Part shown: positions 1-8,311 of the stretch, piece after piece
How positions within the stretch are numbered: position 1 is the stretch's first letter
How the letters are laid out: every line of letters begins with the position of its first letter
Source of the DNA: Gammaproteobacteria bacterium
GTDB taxonomy: Bacteria > Pseudomonadota > Gammaproteobacteria > GCA-2400775
NCBI GenBank assembly: GCA_016765075.1
Contig: JAESQP010000037.1
Span: 1-43,113, forward strand
Reading direction: 5' to 3'
Length of the DNA stretch: 43,113 bases
The notes under the pieces: generated by a model
Database searches by the model: none
Seen by the model: only the letters and a program-made list of their open reading frames with translations
Told to the model about the DNA's origin: nothing
Made by a program: the position numbers and the translations under genes

Positions 1-187
1 AAATACGCTCGATGATCTGATCGGCATGTTTCATCTCATCAATGGATTCTTTAAATTCCATTTTGCCGAGTTTTTTAAAGCCCCAGTTGTCATACATCCT
101 GGCGTGCAAAAAATATTGATTAATTACCGTCAGTTCATTTTTTAATGCACCATTTAAAAACTCCAGAACCTTTGCATCGCCTTTCAT
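1..187 (-). CDS. bfr: Bacterioferritin, N-terminal part, cut by window edge
   Basis: The first 62 codons of a bacterioferritin, the haem-containing 24-mer that oxidises Fe2+ and stores iron as ferric mineral in the cytoplasm. The protein begins [19 protein letters not shown] and aligns without gaps to the E. coli protein. Ferroxidase ligands Glu18, Glu51 and His54 and haem ligand Met52 (in SIDEMKHAD) are present. The start at 187 is set by AAGGAG eight bases upstream; a second ATG five bases further out is in another frame and stops at once. The rest lies beyond base 1. It is divergent from ispG and shares a 286-base intergenic region holding a Fur-like palindrome, which suggests iron control. 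The family call is secure. Confidence 0.95.
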   Translation of the reverse strand, partial: MKGDAKVLEFLNGALKNELTVINQYFLHARMYDNWGFKKLGKMEFKESIDEMKHADQIIERI

Positions 188-321
188 CGCATGAACTCCT
201 TAATGATATCACCACCTGTTTTTACGTTCAGATCGGTGAGAATTTAGTCGTATTTACTATTACCGTAAGACTAACATTCGGCAGCTTTTTGGTCAACTTA
301 AGTTATTGTTTTTTAAAGATA

Positions 322-340
322 AATAAGAATAATTTTCATT
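322..340. promoter_or_regulatory. Possible Fur box between bfr and ispG
   Basis: AATAAGAATAATTTTCATT is an imperfect 9-1-9 palindrome (7 of 9 pairs) that closely resembles the Fur-box form AATGAGAATAATTCTCATT. It lies about 135 bases from both start codons, in an AT-rich stretch between an iron-storage gene and an iron-sulfur enzyme gene. Fur control is inferred from similarity and context only, and I could not fix a promoter next to it. Confidence 0.4.
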
Positions 341-473
341 TCGATAACGTTTGTGTTTATGACTCATGTTGTGTGCTTCTTTACTCGCCTTTGTGTCCTG
401 TTACAGTGCTAATCGTTTACAATGCGAAGGCGAATGGTTCGTGTCTAATAATCTGGGAGATAGTAGTAATAGC

Positions 474-1817
474 ATGAGCAAGGTAGAGAGTGTGATACAC
501 CCCAAGAGGCCTGACCCCCGTGTCAAGCACGGGGCAGGCTCCGGGAAAGCATGGGATGCTTCCTCGAAAATACCATCGCATTCCCTTAGGGTGCAGCCGC
601 GAGCGACAGTGGCAGTAAAAGTAGGCAAATATACCGTTGGTGCTGGCGCACCGGTCGTTGTGCAATCGATGACTAACACAGACACTGCCGATCTTGAGTC
701 AACTGTGCAGCAAGTTGCAGAGTTGGCAAAGGCTGGTTCAGAATTAGTGCGCATTACCGTCAATAACGAAGACTCTGCACGACAAGTTCCCTATATTCGA
801 GATCGTCTCGATGCTATGGGCGTTGATGTGCCGTTAGTGGGTGATTTTCATTTCAACGGCCACACCTTGCTTGAAAAACACCCAGCTTGCGCTGAGGCAT
901 TGGCCAAATATCGAATAAATCCTGGTAACGTCGGTAAAGGCAGTCGCCGTGACCCACAGTTTGCCAAGATGATTGAACTTGCCTGTCAGTACGATAAACC
1001 GATTCGTATTGGTGTTAACTGGGGTAGTCTCGATCAAGACTTATTAGCACGACTGCTGGACGATAACGCCGCCAGCAAAACACCAAGACCGCTTAATGAA
1101 GTGACTCATGCTGCTTTGATTGAATCGGCCTTGTCCAGCGCTGCCAAGGCTGAAGAGTTGGGTCTTGGCCATGACAAAATTATTCTGTCGTGCAAGATGT
1201 CAGGTGTGCAAGATCTCATCAAAGTTTATCGTGATTTGGCTGCTTGCAGTGATTACCCGCTTCATCTAGGTTTGACCGAAGCGGGTATGGGTACAAAAGG
1301 TATTGTCGCCTCGACCGCCGCGCTCAGCGTGCTATTGCAAGAAGGTATAGGCGACACCATTCGTATTTCGTTAACACCCGAGCCCGGTGGTGATCGCACG
1401 CAAGAAGTGTTAGTTGCACAGGAAATTTTGCAATCGCTAGGTTTGCGTGCATTTACCCCCACTGTTATTGCCTGCCCAGGTTGTGGCCGCACTACTAGCG
1501 AATATTTTCAACAGTTAGCACAAGATATTCAATCGTATTTGCGTCATCAAATGCCCGTTTGGCGTAAGCAATATCCTGGTGTTGAAGATATGACAGTTGC
1601 CGTAATGGGCTGTGTAGTAAATGGCCCTGGTGAAAGCAAGCATGCCAATATTGGTATCAGTTTACCTGGCACGGGCGAACGGCCTGTGGCGCCTGTGTAT
1701 GTGGACGGTGAGCGTCATATTACCTTAAAAGGCGATCACATTGCTAACGAGTTTCAGAGCCTTGTTAGTGATTATGTTGAAAAGAATTATTCCGCAGCGC
1801 AGGCTAAAACAAAATAG
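474..1817 (+). CDS. ispG: 4-hydroxy-3-methylbut-2-enyl diphosphate synthase (IspG/GcpE)
   Basis: Catalyses the penultimate step of the MEP isoprenoid pathway, reducing methylerythritol cyclodiphosphate to HMBPP with a [4Fe-4S] cluster. Visible motifs are [16 protein letters not shown], the barrel segment [28 protein letters not shown] and the cluster cysteines in CPGCGRT (Cys334, Cys337) and [10 protein letters not shown] (Cys380). The longer internal segments resemble xanthomonad and alphaproteobacterial IspG more than the shorter E. coli type. Starting at ATG 474 gives 447 residues; the SD is weak (GGGAG, 14 bases away), and the frame stays open to an ATG at 366. The conserved domain starts only near residue 43. 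Residues 9-41 are encoded by a nested P2-in-P1 repeat insertion (see 498-594), so this N-terminus is acquired sequence. Confidence 0.93.
   Translation: MSKVESVIHPKRPDPRVKHGAGSGKAWDASSKIPSHSLRVQPRATVAVKVGKYTVGAGAPVVVQSMTNTDTADLESTVQQVAELAKAGSELVRITVNNEDSARQVPYIRDRLDAMGVDVPLVGDFHFNGHTLLEKHPACAEALAKYRINPGNVGKGSRRDPQFAKMIELACQYDKPIRIGVNWGSLDQDLLARLLDDNAASKTPRPLNEVTHAALIESALSSAAKAEELGLGHDKIILSCKMSGVQDLIKVYRDLAACSDYPLHLGLTEAGMGTKGIVASTAALSVLLQEGIGDTIRISLTPEPGGDRTQEVLVAQEILQSLGLRAFTPTVIACPGCGRTTSEYFQQLAQDIQSYLRHQMPVWRKQYPGVEDMTVAVMGCVVNGPGESKHANIGISLPGTGERPVAPVYVDGERHITLKGDHIANEFQSLVSDYVEKNYSAAQAKTK
498..594. repeat. P1 palindromic repeat with nested P2, translated inside ispG
   Basis: P1 begins CACCCCAAGAG at 498 and resumes after an interruption at about 556 with GATGCTTCCTCGAAAA, ending near TTAGGGTGC. 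The interruption (about 510-555) is a copy of P2, with the hairpin core CCCCGTGTCAAGCACGGGG followed by CAGGCTCCGGGAAAGC. P2 copies recur near 1866, 23803 and 26376; P1 copies near 23755, 25806, 38848 and 20640. The whole unit is open in the ispG frame and encodes [16 protein letters not shown] and a short tail. The nesting is inferred by comparison with the 23755 copy, where P1 runs on before P2 starts. Confidence 0.8.
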
Positions 1818-1849
1818 GGTATAAGATAAAAAATTCATTCTAAAGGGCG

Positions 1850-1912
1850 CGTAGCACCCCAAAAGCCTGCCCCCCGTGTCAAGCACGGAGCAGGCTCCGC
1901 GAAGGCGTGGCC
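1850..1912. repeat. P2 palindromic repeat, intergenic copy after ispG
   Basis: After GCACCCCAAAAG (the P1 left edge) comes a P2 unit with CCCCGTGTCAAGCACGG and CAGGCTCCGCGAAGGCGTGG. It lies 30-40 bases after the ispG stop, with no right half of P1 visible. The hairpin might act as a transcript end, but there is no T-run after it. Confidence 0.8.
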
Positions 1913-1956
1913 ACACTCTAATATATGTATAGTTTAATTTTGTTTTAGGTAAGTCA

Positions 1957-2700
1957 TTGGATTATTTTTTTCTACCACTGCAGGTTTTTTTTCAGCGCTT
2001 TTGGCTTGAGCCATTTTGGTTTGCGTTGCTAATTTTGACGCTGCTATTGCTCGCCTTGCTCATTCTATTGCCGGGTTTGCTTGATGCCTTACGCACGCGC
2101 AAGCGTTTAAGAATATTTAAGCGTATTGCCGATGACACCATGCACGATATTTTTGTGCCAGACGGTCTTGGCGGCGACGTTTATATCTCTCATTTGTTAT
2201 TAATGTCGGATCAAATCGCGATTCTCAACGAGAAACCCTTCGCTGGCAAGATATTTGGCGATGCCAATGTTGATCAATGGACCCAAACAGTTCGTCAACG
2301 CAGTTTTCGTTTTGCTAACCCTTTGGTTGAATTACAGTCACAGACTATTGCGATCAATAAACTGCTTGGCCAGTGCTGTGCCAAGGGTTACCTGGTGTTT
2401 TCTGATGACAGTGAGTTTCCATGGGGCAAGCCAGAAAATGTTTATTTGCGTAATGAGCTAACTAAAATATTTGCACCCCAAGAGCACGCAGCCGATAGTC
2501 GGCAGCCAATACACGAGGCCGTGAAGCAGGCTTGGTCTAAATTACAGCAGCTTGCTATTTCCAGTAAGCCAGAAATTTCTCGGTATAGAAGCTACTTGAT
2601 CGTCTCAATATTGATAGTGGCCGCTTTTTCCTTGTCTGGTTGGGCATGGTATGAGCAAGCTCCTGCATGGATACAATCGCGTGCAATTTTGCTTGACTAA
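1957..2700 (+). CDS. NERD-domain membrane protein
   Basis: A 247-residue protein with an N-terminal membrane segment (about 20-45), a nuclease-related (NERD) domain (about 50-165) and a C-terminal membrane segment (about 210-232). The NERD pattern shows as DDTMHDIFVPDGLGGDVYIS, then a hydrophobic strand, LNEKPFAGKIFGD, a Trp-Gln pair and NPLVELQSQ. The usual Glu-x-Lys of the nuclease fold appears as NEK. NERD proteins are thought to relate to nuclease folds, but most are not characterised, and I cannot assign a substrate. The start is TTG at 1957 after a weak AGGT; no ATG near the N-terminus fits better. It lies alone between the repeat at 1850 and an opposite-strand gene. Confidence 0.65.
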   Translation: MDYFFLPLQVFFQRFWLEPFWFALLILTLLLLALLILLPGLLDALRTRKRLRIFKRIADDTMHDIFVPDGLGGDVYISHLLLMSDQIAILNEKPFAGKIFGDANVDQWTQTVRQRSFRFANPLVELQSQTIAINKLLGQCCAKGYLVFSDDSEFPWGKPENVYLRNELTKIFAPQEHAADSRQPIHEAVKQAWSKLQQLAISSKPEISRYRSYLIVSILIVAAFSLSGWAWYEQAPAWIQSRAILLD

Positions 2701-2707
2701 AGCTTGG

Positions 2708-2908
2708 TTAAACTAGGGAAATTAACAGCCATACAAATAAAACTACTATGCCTACTGGCACGAGAACGCCGAGCCAGTCTTTGTTTTCAGCCTCGCTGCT
2801 TTGTTGAAAGGTTGCTTTGAGACCGGGCTTGAATATAAAGATTATTAATAATGCGGCGGCGCCAAAGAGTAATACTTGCCAGATGTTTGTGCCAGAACCT
2901 TCGATCAT
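2708..2908 (-). CDS. Small two-helix membrane protein, unknown
   Basis: A 66-residue protein with two predicted membrane helices, VLLFGAAALLIIFIF near residues 12-26 and a Val/Leu-rich helix at 48-65, separated by a charged loop (QSSEAENKDW). An upstream GGGGTAAC offers a modest ribosome-binding site. It converges on the NERD gene, with seven bases between the stops. I do not recognise a family. The clean hydrophobic-charged-hydrophobic pattern argues for a real gene. Confidence 0.55.
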   Translation of the reverse strand: MIEGSGTNIWQVLLFGAAALLIIFIFKPGLKATFQQSSEAENKDWLGVLVPVGIVVLFVWLLISLV

Positions 2909-2987
2909 AAACGTTACCCCAAGTGATTATTTGAATATTGTATGCCAATATAGTCAAAACGTAACTACTCACCCACCTTGACGCAGA

Positions 2988-3060
2988 CCCAGTGTCCATT
3001 ATTTCGGCTAAAAGACTGCCGGAATGACGAATAGCTACTTTTATTCGGGTCAGGACACTA
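2988..3060. repeat. Degenerate palindromic element (GTCATTCC-type remnant)
   Basis: AGTGTCC (2991-2997) and GGACACT (3053-3059) form short terminal inverted repeats. The inside contains CGGCTAAAAGACTGCCGG and GGAATGACG, which match one arm of the 32-bp palindrome at 32582-32613 with a few changes. It looks like a decayed relative of the element at 32497-32656. Confidence 0.55.
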
Positions 3061-3133
3061 CACTAGTCAAACTATATAAAAGCGTGATGTTTGATTGCGT
3101 ACAGGGGATTTATGATTTTGCAGCCAAAAAATA

Positions 3134-3952
3134 ATGATGCGCCCAGAAAACAAGAGAACAGTTAAGATGACGCTAGCAAGCACCTCCTTTTTTCGGTTTA
3201 TTTATACGGCATTAGTGCTGTTAAGCTTTGTGCTGCCATTTTCATTGTATGCCGATGAGTTGCCAGAATTTGATGATGCTGAATTCGCCGACGATGATTT
3301 CTCTGACGAAGCCGTGTTGGCAGAAGAGGCAGAGTTCGATATTGAAGAGTTAATAGTCTGGGATCCACTTGAACCTGTTAATCGCGGGATTTTTTGGTTT
3401 AACGATAAAGCTTATCGTTATGTGATTAAGCCAGTTGCCAGAGGTCTGCGTGTTGTACCAAAGCCGGTTAGAAAGTCAGGTTCAAACTTTTTTTCAAATT
3501 TATTGACACCGATGCGCGTTATTAATGCCTTATTACAGCTCAAACTTAAACAAGCAGGCACCGAGCTGGCGCGCTTTGGTGTTAATACGACTATTGGTAT
3601 TGTGGGTTTGTTCGACCCGGCGGACAAGCATTTCAATATCAAGAAACACTCGGAAGACTTTGGCCAGACCCTGGGCACTTATGGTCTTGGTCATGGGCTA
3701 TATATTGTTATTCCATTATTAGGTCCTAGCAGTGCCAGAGATGGCATCGGTCTATTAGGTGATGCAGCGGTTGATCCTGTCTATCGCATTTTTAACAACC
3801 AGGATGCGTTGGCAGTTAAAGTATTTGATAGCGTTAATAATTTGTCTCTGGATAATGATACCTATGAAACCTTAACTGACGACTCTATTGATCCCTACGC
3901 GACGATTCGTGATGCCTATCTGCAATCACGAAAAAACAGTGTTGCTGAATAA
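3134..3952 (+). CDS. mlaA: MlaA/VacJ-family phospholipid transport protein
   Basis: MlaA in E. coli is an outer-membrane lipoprotein that removes misplaced phospholipids from the outer leaflet. This 272-residue protein shows the family core: WDPLEPVNRGIFWFND, LTPMRVINALLQLK, ARFGVNTTIGIVGLFDPA, the segment EDFGQTLGTYGLGHG and a Pro-rich PLLGPSSARD. The N-terminus is a signal peptide (hydrophobic about 20-37, ending near LYADE) without a lipobox cysteine, followed by an unusually acidic stretch rich in Asp and Glu (about 40-72). It is therefore probably periplasmic rather than acylated. The start could be 3134 or ATG 3167 (MTLAST); neither has a strong SD. No other mla genes are nearby. Confidence 0.85.
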   Translation: MMRPENKRTVKMTLASTSFFRFIYTALVLLSFVLPFSLYADELPEFDDAEFADDDFSDEAVLAEEAEFDIEELIVWDPLEPVNRGIFWFNDKAYRYVIKPVARGLRVVPKPVRKSGSNFFSNLLTPMRVINALLQLKLKQAGTELARFGVNTTIGIVGLFDPADKHFNIKKHSEDFGQTLGTYGLGHGLYIVIPLLGPSSARDGIGLLGDAAVDPVYRIFNNQDALAVKVFDSVNNLSLDNDTYETLTDDSIDPYATIRDAYLQSRKNSVAE

Positions 3953-4001
3953 TTGACCAGAGCCGATTGACGTTTCACCAATACATAATAACCGGTAAAT
4001 C

Positions 4002-4205
4002 ATGACGGGTTGGCTCGATTGGCAAGATCAATGTCCCTACTGCGGCGAAACCATTACCTTGTATATCGACCCTGATAATAACGATAGTCGTTATATTGAA
4101 GATTGCTCTGTGTGTTGTCATCCCATTAATGTCACCGTGACAGGTGTCTATAACGAAAGTGGTTATTGTATTGAAAGCATCCTGCTTGGCGCAGAAAACG
4201 AATAA
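4002..4205 (+). CDS. CPXCG-motif cysteine-rich protein
   Basis: A 67-residue protein of the small CPXCG family (zinc-ribbon-like, function unknown). It has CPYCG at residues 11-15 and CSVCCHP near 35-41, the two cysteine pairs expected to bind one metal ion. It lies 49 bases after the mlaA-like gene and 50 bases before ribonuclease D, all rightward, and may be cotranscribed. Family recognition rests on the two cysteine knuckles and the acidic tail. Confidence 0.8.
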   Translation: MTGWLDWQDQCPYCGETITLYIDPDNNDSRYIEDCSVCCHPINVTVTGVYNESGYCIESILLGAENE

Positions 4206-4255
4206 AGTTGGATCAAGGTATGCTAACCCACTAAAACACGCTATGCTGCGCCGCC

Positions 4256-5422
4256 ATGCCAGACTCTGATAATTCCCCTGATTTCCTGTTTGTTGACAAT
4301 ACCGCTGCGCTGAACGATTTGTGTCAGCAGTTGCGTAACGATAGCTGGCTTGCTGTTGATACCGAGTTTGTTCGTGATAGCACGTATTATCCCGAGTTTT
4401 GCCTGTTACAGATTGGCAACCAAACACTAAGCGCCTGTATCGATGTGCTGGCAATTGATGATCTTGCGCCAGTGCTTGAATTATTATTCAACCCTGATTG
4501 TGTCAAAGTGTTCCATGCAGCGACACAGGATTTAGAGATTTTTTATCATCTCTGCCAACGTATTCCCCAGCCTGTTTTCGATACACAACTTGCTGCGCCA
4601 TTATTGGGCTTTGCCGAGCAAGTAGGTTACGCCACATTGGTTAACCAAACCCTTGGTGTGCAATTAGCTAAAGGGCAACAGCGTACTGATTGGTCCAAGC
4701 GCCCCTTGAGCTATGCACAGCTTGACTACGCCGCAGGTGATGTGCGCTACCTTGCGCAGCTTTATCCTAAAATGCGCGATGGTTTAACAGAGCGTGGCCG
4801 AATCGATTGGTTAAGCGCTGATTTTGAGCAATTGGTCAGCATGGAAAAATACGCTATACCTATTGAAGATTCATGGCGCCGCATTAAAGCGACTAAAAAA
4901 CTCAAAGGCACTCGCTTGCGTGCAGCACAACGCTTGGCCGCATGGCGTGAGCAAACAGCACGCAGTGCAAACAAGCCACGTAACTGGATTGTGCGTGATG
5001 AAGCATTAATCGACATTGCAACAGTGTTACCGACTGACCGAGACAGTTTGTCGCGTGTGCGTAGTTTAAAGGGACGCAGTGGTGAACGTTATTACGATGC
5101 ATTGTTAAAAGAAGTGCAGGTCGCCAAGTCTGATCCAATGCCAGCTTCGGTGAATGATAAGCAAATGAATGCAGCGCCTGTCGATGCTGCTCTGGTTGAT
5201 TTATTAATGGCCTTGGTACAACTACGCGCAGAAGAGCATGAGATAAATGCCAACCTATTGGCTTCACGTAAATCTTTAGAGCAGGCCTTGCGTGGCGACC
5301 AAGACAGTTTGGTTTTAAATGGTTGGCGGGCACAATTGATTGGTGATGACATTCAGCGCATGATCAAAGGCGAGCTTGCCTTGTCCATTCAAAATAAGCG
5401 CCTGGCTATTAATAGTATTTAA
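4256..5422 (+). CDS. rnd: Ribonuclease D
   Basis: A 3'-5' exoribonuclease that trims tRNA precursors and other structured RNAs. At 388 residues it matches the family length. The DEDDy exonuclease domain (about 1-185) shows AVDTEFVRD (Asp and Glu metal ligands), FHAATQDLEIF (Asp) and the Tyr/Asp motif YAQLDYAAGDV. The HRDC domain follows (about 215-295: LAAWREQTARSANKPRNWI, then VLPTDRDSL), and then a second helical region. The start ATG 4256 lies just after the preceding gene. All metal ligands are present, so it is expected to be active. Confidence 0.95.
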   Translation: MPDSDNSPDFLFVDNTAALNDLCQQLRNDSWLAVDTEFVRDSTYYPEFCLLQIGNQTLSACIDVLAIDDLAPVLELLFNPDCVKVFHAATQDLEIFYHLCQRIPQPVFDTQLAAPLLGFAEQVGYATLVNQTLGVQLAKGQQRTDWSKRPLSYAQLDYAAGDVRYLAQLYPKMRDGLTERGRIDWLSADFEQLVSMEKYAIPIEDSWRRIKATKKLKGTRLRAAQRLAAWREQTARSANKPRNWIVRDEALIDIATVLPTDRDSLSRVRSLKGRSGERYYDALLKEVQVAKSDPMPASVNDKQMNAAPVDAALVDLLMALVQLRAEEHEINANLLASRKSLEQALRGDQDSLVLNGWRAQLIGDDIQRMIKGELALSIQNKRLAINSI

Positions 5423-5445
5423 TTGTACTGCTTGTTTTATTTCTT

Positions 5446-7323
5446 ATGCTATTGAATTTACATAACGCCGTATTAGACCTTGGTGGCCCAACTTTACTTG
5501 ATAATATTGATTTTCAATTAAATAAAGGTCAACGCGTCGCCTTATTGGGTCGTAACGGTTGCGGAAAATCCACTTTATTGAAAGTGTTGGCTGGGCAGCT
5601 TGCGCTTGATTCTGGCACAAGAAAAATCAACCAAGGCGTCACGCTGGGTTACCTCAGTCAAGCGGTGCCGAATGAGACACCTAAAACAGTTTATGAACTG
5701 ATAGCGCTGTCATTTGGTGAAGCAGGGCGCTTGTTAGTACAGAGCCACCATGCCGCCGATGACGATCATGCGCATCATGCGGCGATGAGTGAAGTCGATA
5801 CCTGGACGGTAGCTGCGCGTATCGACAAAGTGATATCACAGTTTCAGCTCGAACCCGAGATGCAATTTTCGGCTTTGTCTGGTGGTCGTCAGCGCCGCGC
5901 ATTATTGGCCAGTGTTGTCGCTACTGAGCCAGATATATTGCTGCTCGATGAGCCAACTAACCATCTTGATTTAGACTCTGTGCTGTGGCTTGAAAACTAT
6001 CTTGCTTCACGTCAAGGCGCCTTATTGTTTGTCTCGCATGACCGTGAGTTTATATCACGTCTGGCCAACCGTATTGTCGAGCTAGACCGTGGTCAAATGC
6101 ATCAGTACGACGTGACGTATAAGAATTACCTCACCTTGCGCGAGCAAAGAGAGGAAGAAGAGCAACGGCATAATGCCTTGTTTGATAAAAAACTCGCGCA
6201 AGAAGAGCGCTGGATTCGTCAGGGCGTGCAAGCACGTCGTACACGCAACGAAGGCCGTGTCAAAGCTTTAAAAGCATTACGTGAAGATCGCAGCGAGCGG
6301 CGCAACAAGCAGGCCAGTGCCACGCTTAAGCTAGATGCAGGCAAGAAATCCGGCAAACTGGTTGCTGAAGTAGAAAATATTAATTTTAGTTATGACAACA
6401 AACCAATTGTCAGTGATTTTTCTACCTCGATTATGCGTGGCGATAAAATTGGTTTGATTGGCCCGAACGGTATCGGTAAGACCACCTTGTTACGACTGTT
6501 ACTGGGAGACCTTACGCCTGACTCTGGCCAGGTCAAGCTAGGCACAAAAATCGAAGTCGCCTATCTTGATCAGCAGCGCAGTGAAATCGATGATGACAAA
6601 AGTCTGGTTGATAATGTCTCACTGGGCCGAGAGTTTATCGAAATCGATGGCAAATCGCAGCACATCATTGGCTATTTGCAAGAGTTCTTATTCGACCCCA
6701 AGCAAGCGCGGGCACGAGCAGGCTTATTATCAGGTGGTGAGCGCGCACGTTTGTTATTGGCGCGCTTATTTAGTCAGCCTGCCAATGTATTAATTCTCGA
6801 TGAACCGACCAATGATCTCGATATTGAAACATTGGAGTTGTTGGAAGAGTTGTTATTGCAATACCAGGGAACGCTTTTTTTGGTTAGTCATGACAGAGCA
6901 CTGTTAAACAATGTTGTGACAAGTTCATTGGTACTGGAAGGCGATGGACACGTGCTCGAATATGTGGGCGGCTATGACGACTGGTTGCGTCAACGCCCAA
7001 AAAAATCAGCGTTTAAAGAGGGCCAAAAAAAAGTCGTTAAAAACACTATCACTGCTAAACAAGTATTCACAAAGCAAGGAGGGCAAGGGGTAAAAGTGAA
7101 GCTGAGCTATAAAGACCAGCGCGAACTTGACACCTTGCCAGAGACTATCGCCAGTCTTGAAGCAGATCAGGACGCTCTCTATACCGAGTTATCGAGCCCG
7201 GATAGTCACGCAAACCAATCAGATCAATCAGATAAGGCGCGCAATATCACAAAACAACTTAAAGACATCGAGTCCAAACTAAATAACGCCTATGTGCGCT
7301 GGGAACAGTTAGAAGCCCTGTAG
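5446..7323 (+). CDS. uup: ABC-F ATPase Uup
   Basis: A soluble ABC-F ATPase with two nucleotide-binding domains and no membrane part; Uup acts at the ribosome or in replication and recombination and suppresses transposon excision. Domain 1 has Walker A GRNGCGKST, signature LSGGRQRR and Walker B ILLLDEPTNHLD. Domain 2 has GPNGIGKTT, LSGGERARL and ILDEPTNDLD. The linker is charged (HNALFDKKLAQEERWIRQG) and the C-terminal region (about 545-625) is the coiled-coil DNA-binding domain typical of Uup. A His-rich stretch (HHAADDDHAHHAAM) in domain 1 is unusual. It follows rnd by 23 bases with no clear SD, so translation may be coupled. Confidence 0.93.
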   Translation: MLLNLHNAVLDLGGPTLLDNIDFQLNKGQRVALLGRNGCGKSTLLKVLAGQLALDSGTRKINQGVTLGYLSQAVPNETPKTVYELIALSFGEAGRLLVQSHHAADDDHAHHAAMSEVDTWTVAARIDKVISQFQLEPEMQFSALSGGRQRRALLASVVATEPDILLLDEPTNHLDLDSVLWLENYLASRQGALLFVSHDREFISRLANRIVELDRGQMHQYDVTYKNYLTLREQREEEEQRHNALFDKKLAQEERWIRQGVQARRTRNEGRVKALKALREDRSERRNKQASATLKLDAGKKSGKLVAEVENINFSYDNKPIVSDFSTSIMRGDKIGLIGPNGIGKTTLLRLLLGDLTPDSGQVKLGTKIEVAYLDQQRSEIDDDKSLVDNVSLGREFIEIDGKSQHIIGYLQEFLFDPKQARARAGLLSGGERARLLLARLFSQPANVLILDEPTNDLDIETLELLEELLLQYQGTLFLVSHDRALLNNVVTSSLVLEGDGHVLEYVGGYDDWLRQRPKKSAFKEGQKKVVKNTITAKQVFTKQGGQGVKVKLSYKDQRELDTLPETIASLEADQDALYTELSSPDSHANQSDQSDKARNITKQLKDIESKLNNAYVRWEQLEAL

Positions 7324-7327
7324 CTGT

Positions 7328-7387
7328 TCTGGCGTATTGATATTTAAGGTAATTTTGTCTGTGATGATGGTGGTTAATGCGCCAGAA
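7328..7387. terminator. Possible hairpin after uup
   Basis: TTCTGGCGTATT and AATGCGCCAGAA form a 12-bp stem with one mismatch around a 36-base loop, starting five bases after the uup stop, with AAAA right after it. A long loop and no T-run make it a weak terminator; it may be another small palindromic element. The rest of 7388-7584 has minor hairpins (GCAAGC/GCTTGC) and presumably the cold-shock gene promoter and leader, but nothing I can define. Confidence 0.35.
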
Positions 7388-7584
7388 AAACGACACTCTC
7401 TTTTGTTGGCCATGCCAGCCTTCTGTTTCGTCTTGGCGAGCCAAGGTTTTCAGTAATATACTCAAAAAGGATGCAAGCGCCCTATAAGCTTGCACCAGCG
7501 AGGAGAGGCTCTGTTACTAAAGCCATACAAAATGGCCGTACAAAATAATCAGAGCAGCTGTAATAATAATTAGACAGTAGGACT

Positions 7585-7797
7585 ATGGCGATGACAAACG
7601 GTATTGTAAAGTGGTTCAATAATTCAAAAGGTTATGGTTTTATCTCACCCAGCGACGGCAGTGAAGATGTCTTTGTACATCACACCGCGATCGAAGGCAC
7701 CGGCTTCAAGACCTTAAACGAAGGTCAAACCGTCGACTTCGAAGTGCAAAAAGGCCCCAAAGGTTTGCAGGCGACGAATGTTGTTCCGGCGGCGTAA
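7585..7797 (+). CDS. Cold-shock-domain protein (CspA family)
   Basis: A 70-residue single cold-shock-domain protein that binds single-stranded RNA and DNA and acts as an RNA chaperone. RNP1 ([11 protein letters not shown]) and RNP2 (DVFVHHTAI) are intact, and the protein starts [19 protein letters not shown]. The start at 7585 has TAGGA at proper spacing; a second in-frame ATG two codons later is also possible. The upstream 260 bases hold no gene. Which paralogue it is cannot be told, so no symbol is given. Confidence 0.95.
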   Translation: MAMTNGIVKWFNNSKGYGFISPSDGSEDVFVHHTAIEGTGFKTLNEGQTVDFEVQKGPKGLQATNVVPAA

Positions 7798-7830
7798 CGA
7801 GGGCGAGTCGTCTCCATATAACATATAGTT

Positions 7831-7863
7831 AGGCTGGTAGCAGCGATATTACGCTGCCAGCCT
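7831..7863. terminator. Hairpin between convergent csp and pilE
   Basis: AGGCTGG (7831-7837) pairs with CCAGCCT (7857-7863), extended by CAGCG/CGCTG around ATATTA. It sits in the 85-base gap between the two convergent stops and may end transcription from both sides. No T-run follows on either strand, so intrinsic termination is only likely. Confidence 0.5.
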
Positions 7864-7882
7864 GGTGCCTTATGTGCTGTGG

Positions 7883-8311
7883 TTACCAGCAGTTGGCGGC
7901 GTCATTGCCTGTGGCGCCTCGTAACCCTGTTTGGTCAAGCGTAAACGTGTCGCAATCATCATCACTTGCCTGTGCGGCAATGGCGGTCGCAGTGAGTGTA
8001 TAATTCGTGGCGTTGAGTGTGGCTGTGATGGTGTACTCACCTTCTGGCGAAGCCAAAGAAACAGGTGCTGGGCCAAGACAGCCAACATACGTGTTGGTAG
8101 TGGTAAAGCATCGCTCGAGTTGTTGCGCGGTGCTGGTTAGCGAGATAGTCGCATCTGTCCTCTTCGAGCGTGTCACCTGGTCAAAATAAGCCGGGATGGC
8201 GACACTGGCGAGTATTGCCACAATGACTACAACAATCATCAATTCAATTAAAGTAAAACCACTTTGGCGACGCATTGTTTTTTTGCCCGGGTTAATCATC
8301 TTAATCATCAT
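7883..8311 (-). CDS. pilE: Type IV pilin-like protein PilE
   Basis: A minor type IV pilin. After a 19-residue leader comes the prepilin peptidase site G/FTLIELMIVVVIVAILA, with Glu5 of the mature protein present and the helix ending in ASVAIPAYFDQV. The C-terminal half has cysteine pairs (C-x-x-C around CFTT/YVGC and DDDC...NC) that may form pilin disulfides. The start at 8311 is supported by GGAG eight bases upstream and overlaps the preceding gene by 11 bases; a shorter start at 8275 (MRRQSG) lacks an SD. It is the last gene of the pil operon, as in Pseudomonas (fimU-pilV-pilW-pilX-pilY1-pilY2-pilE). Confidence 0.88.
   Translation of the reverse strand: MMIKMINPGKKTMRRQSGFTLIELMIVVVIVAILASVAIPAYFDQVTRSKRTDATISLTSTAQQLERCFTTTNTYVGCLGPAPVSLASPEGEYTITATLNATNYTLTATAIAAQASDDDCDTFTLDQTGLRGATGNDAANCW

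Noticed and set aside
401-763. Leftward open frames opposite the ispG start
   Set aside because: They exist because the P1/P2 repeat is open in several frames; no SD and no conserved domain.
1725-1916. Leftward open frame at the ispG end
   Set aside because: Antisense to ispG plus the P2 repeat; the peptide is the reverse reading of the repeat.
3975-4454. 159-residue leftward open frame
   Set aside because: It runs across the CPXCG gene and the start of ribonuclease D on the other strand; composition is unlike a protein.
4902-5333. 143-residue leftward open frame inside rnd
   Set aside because: Antisense to the conserved HRDC region of ribonuclease D; His/Cys-rich noise.
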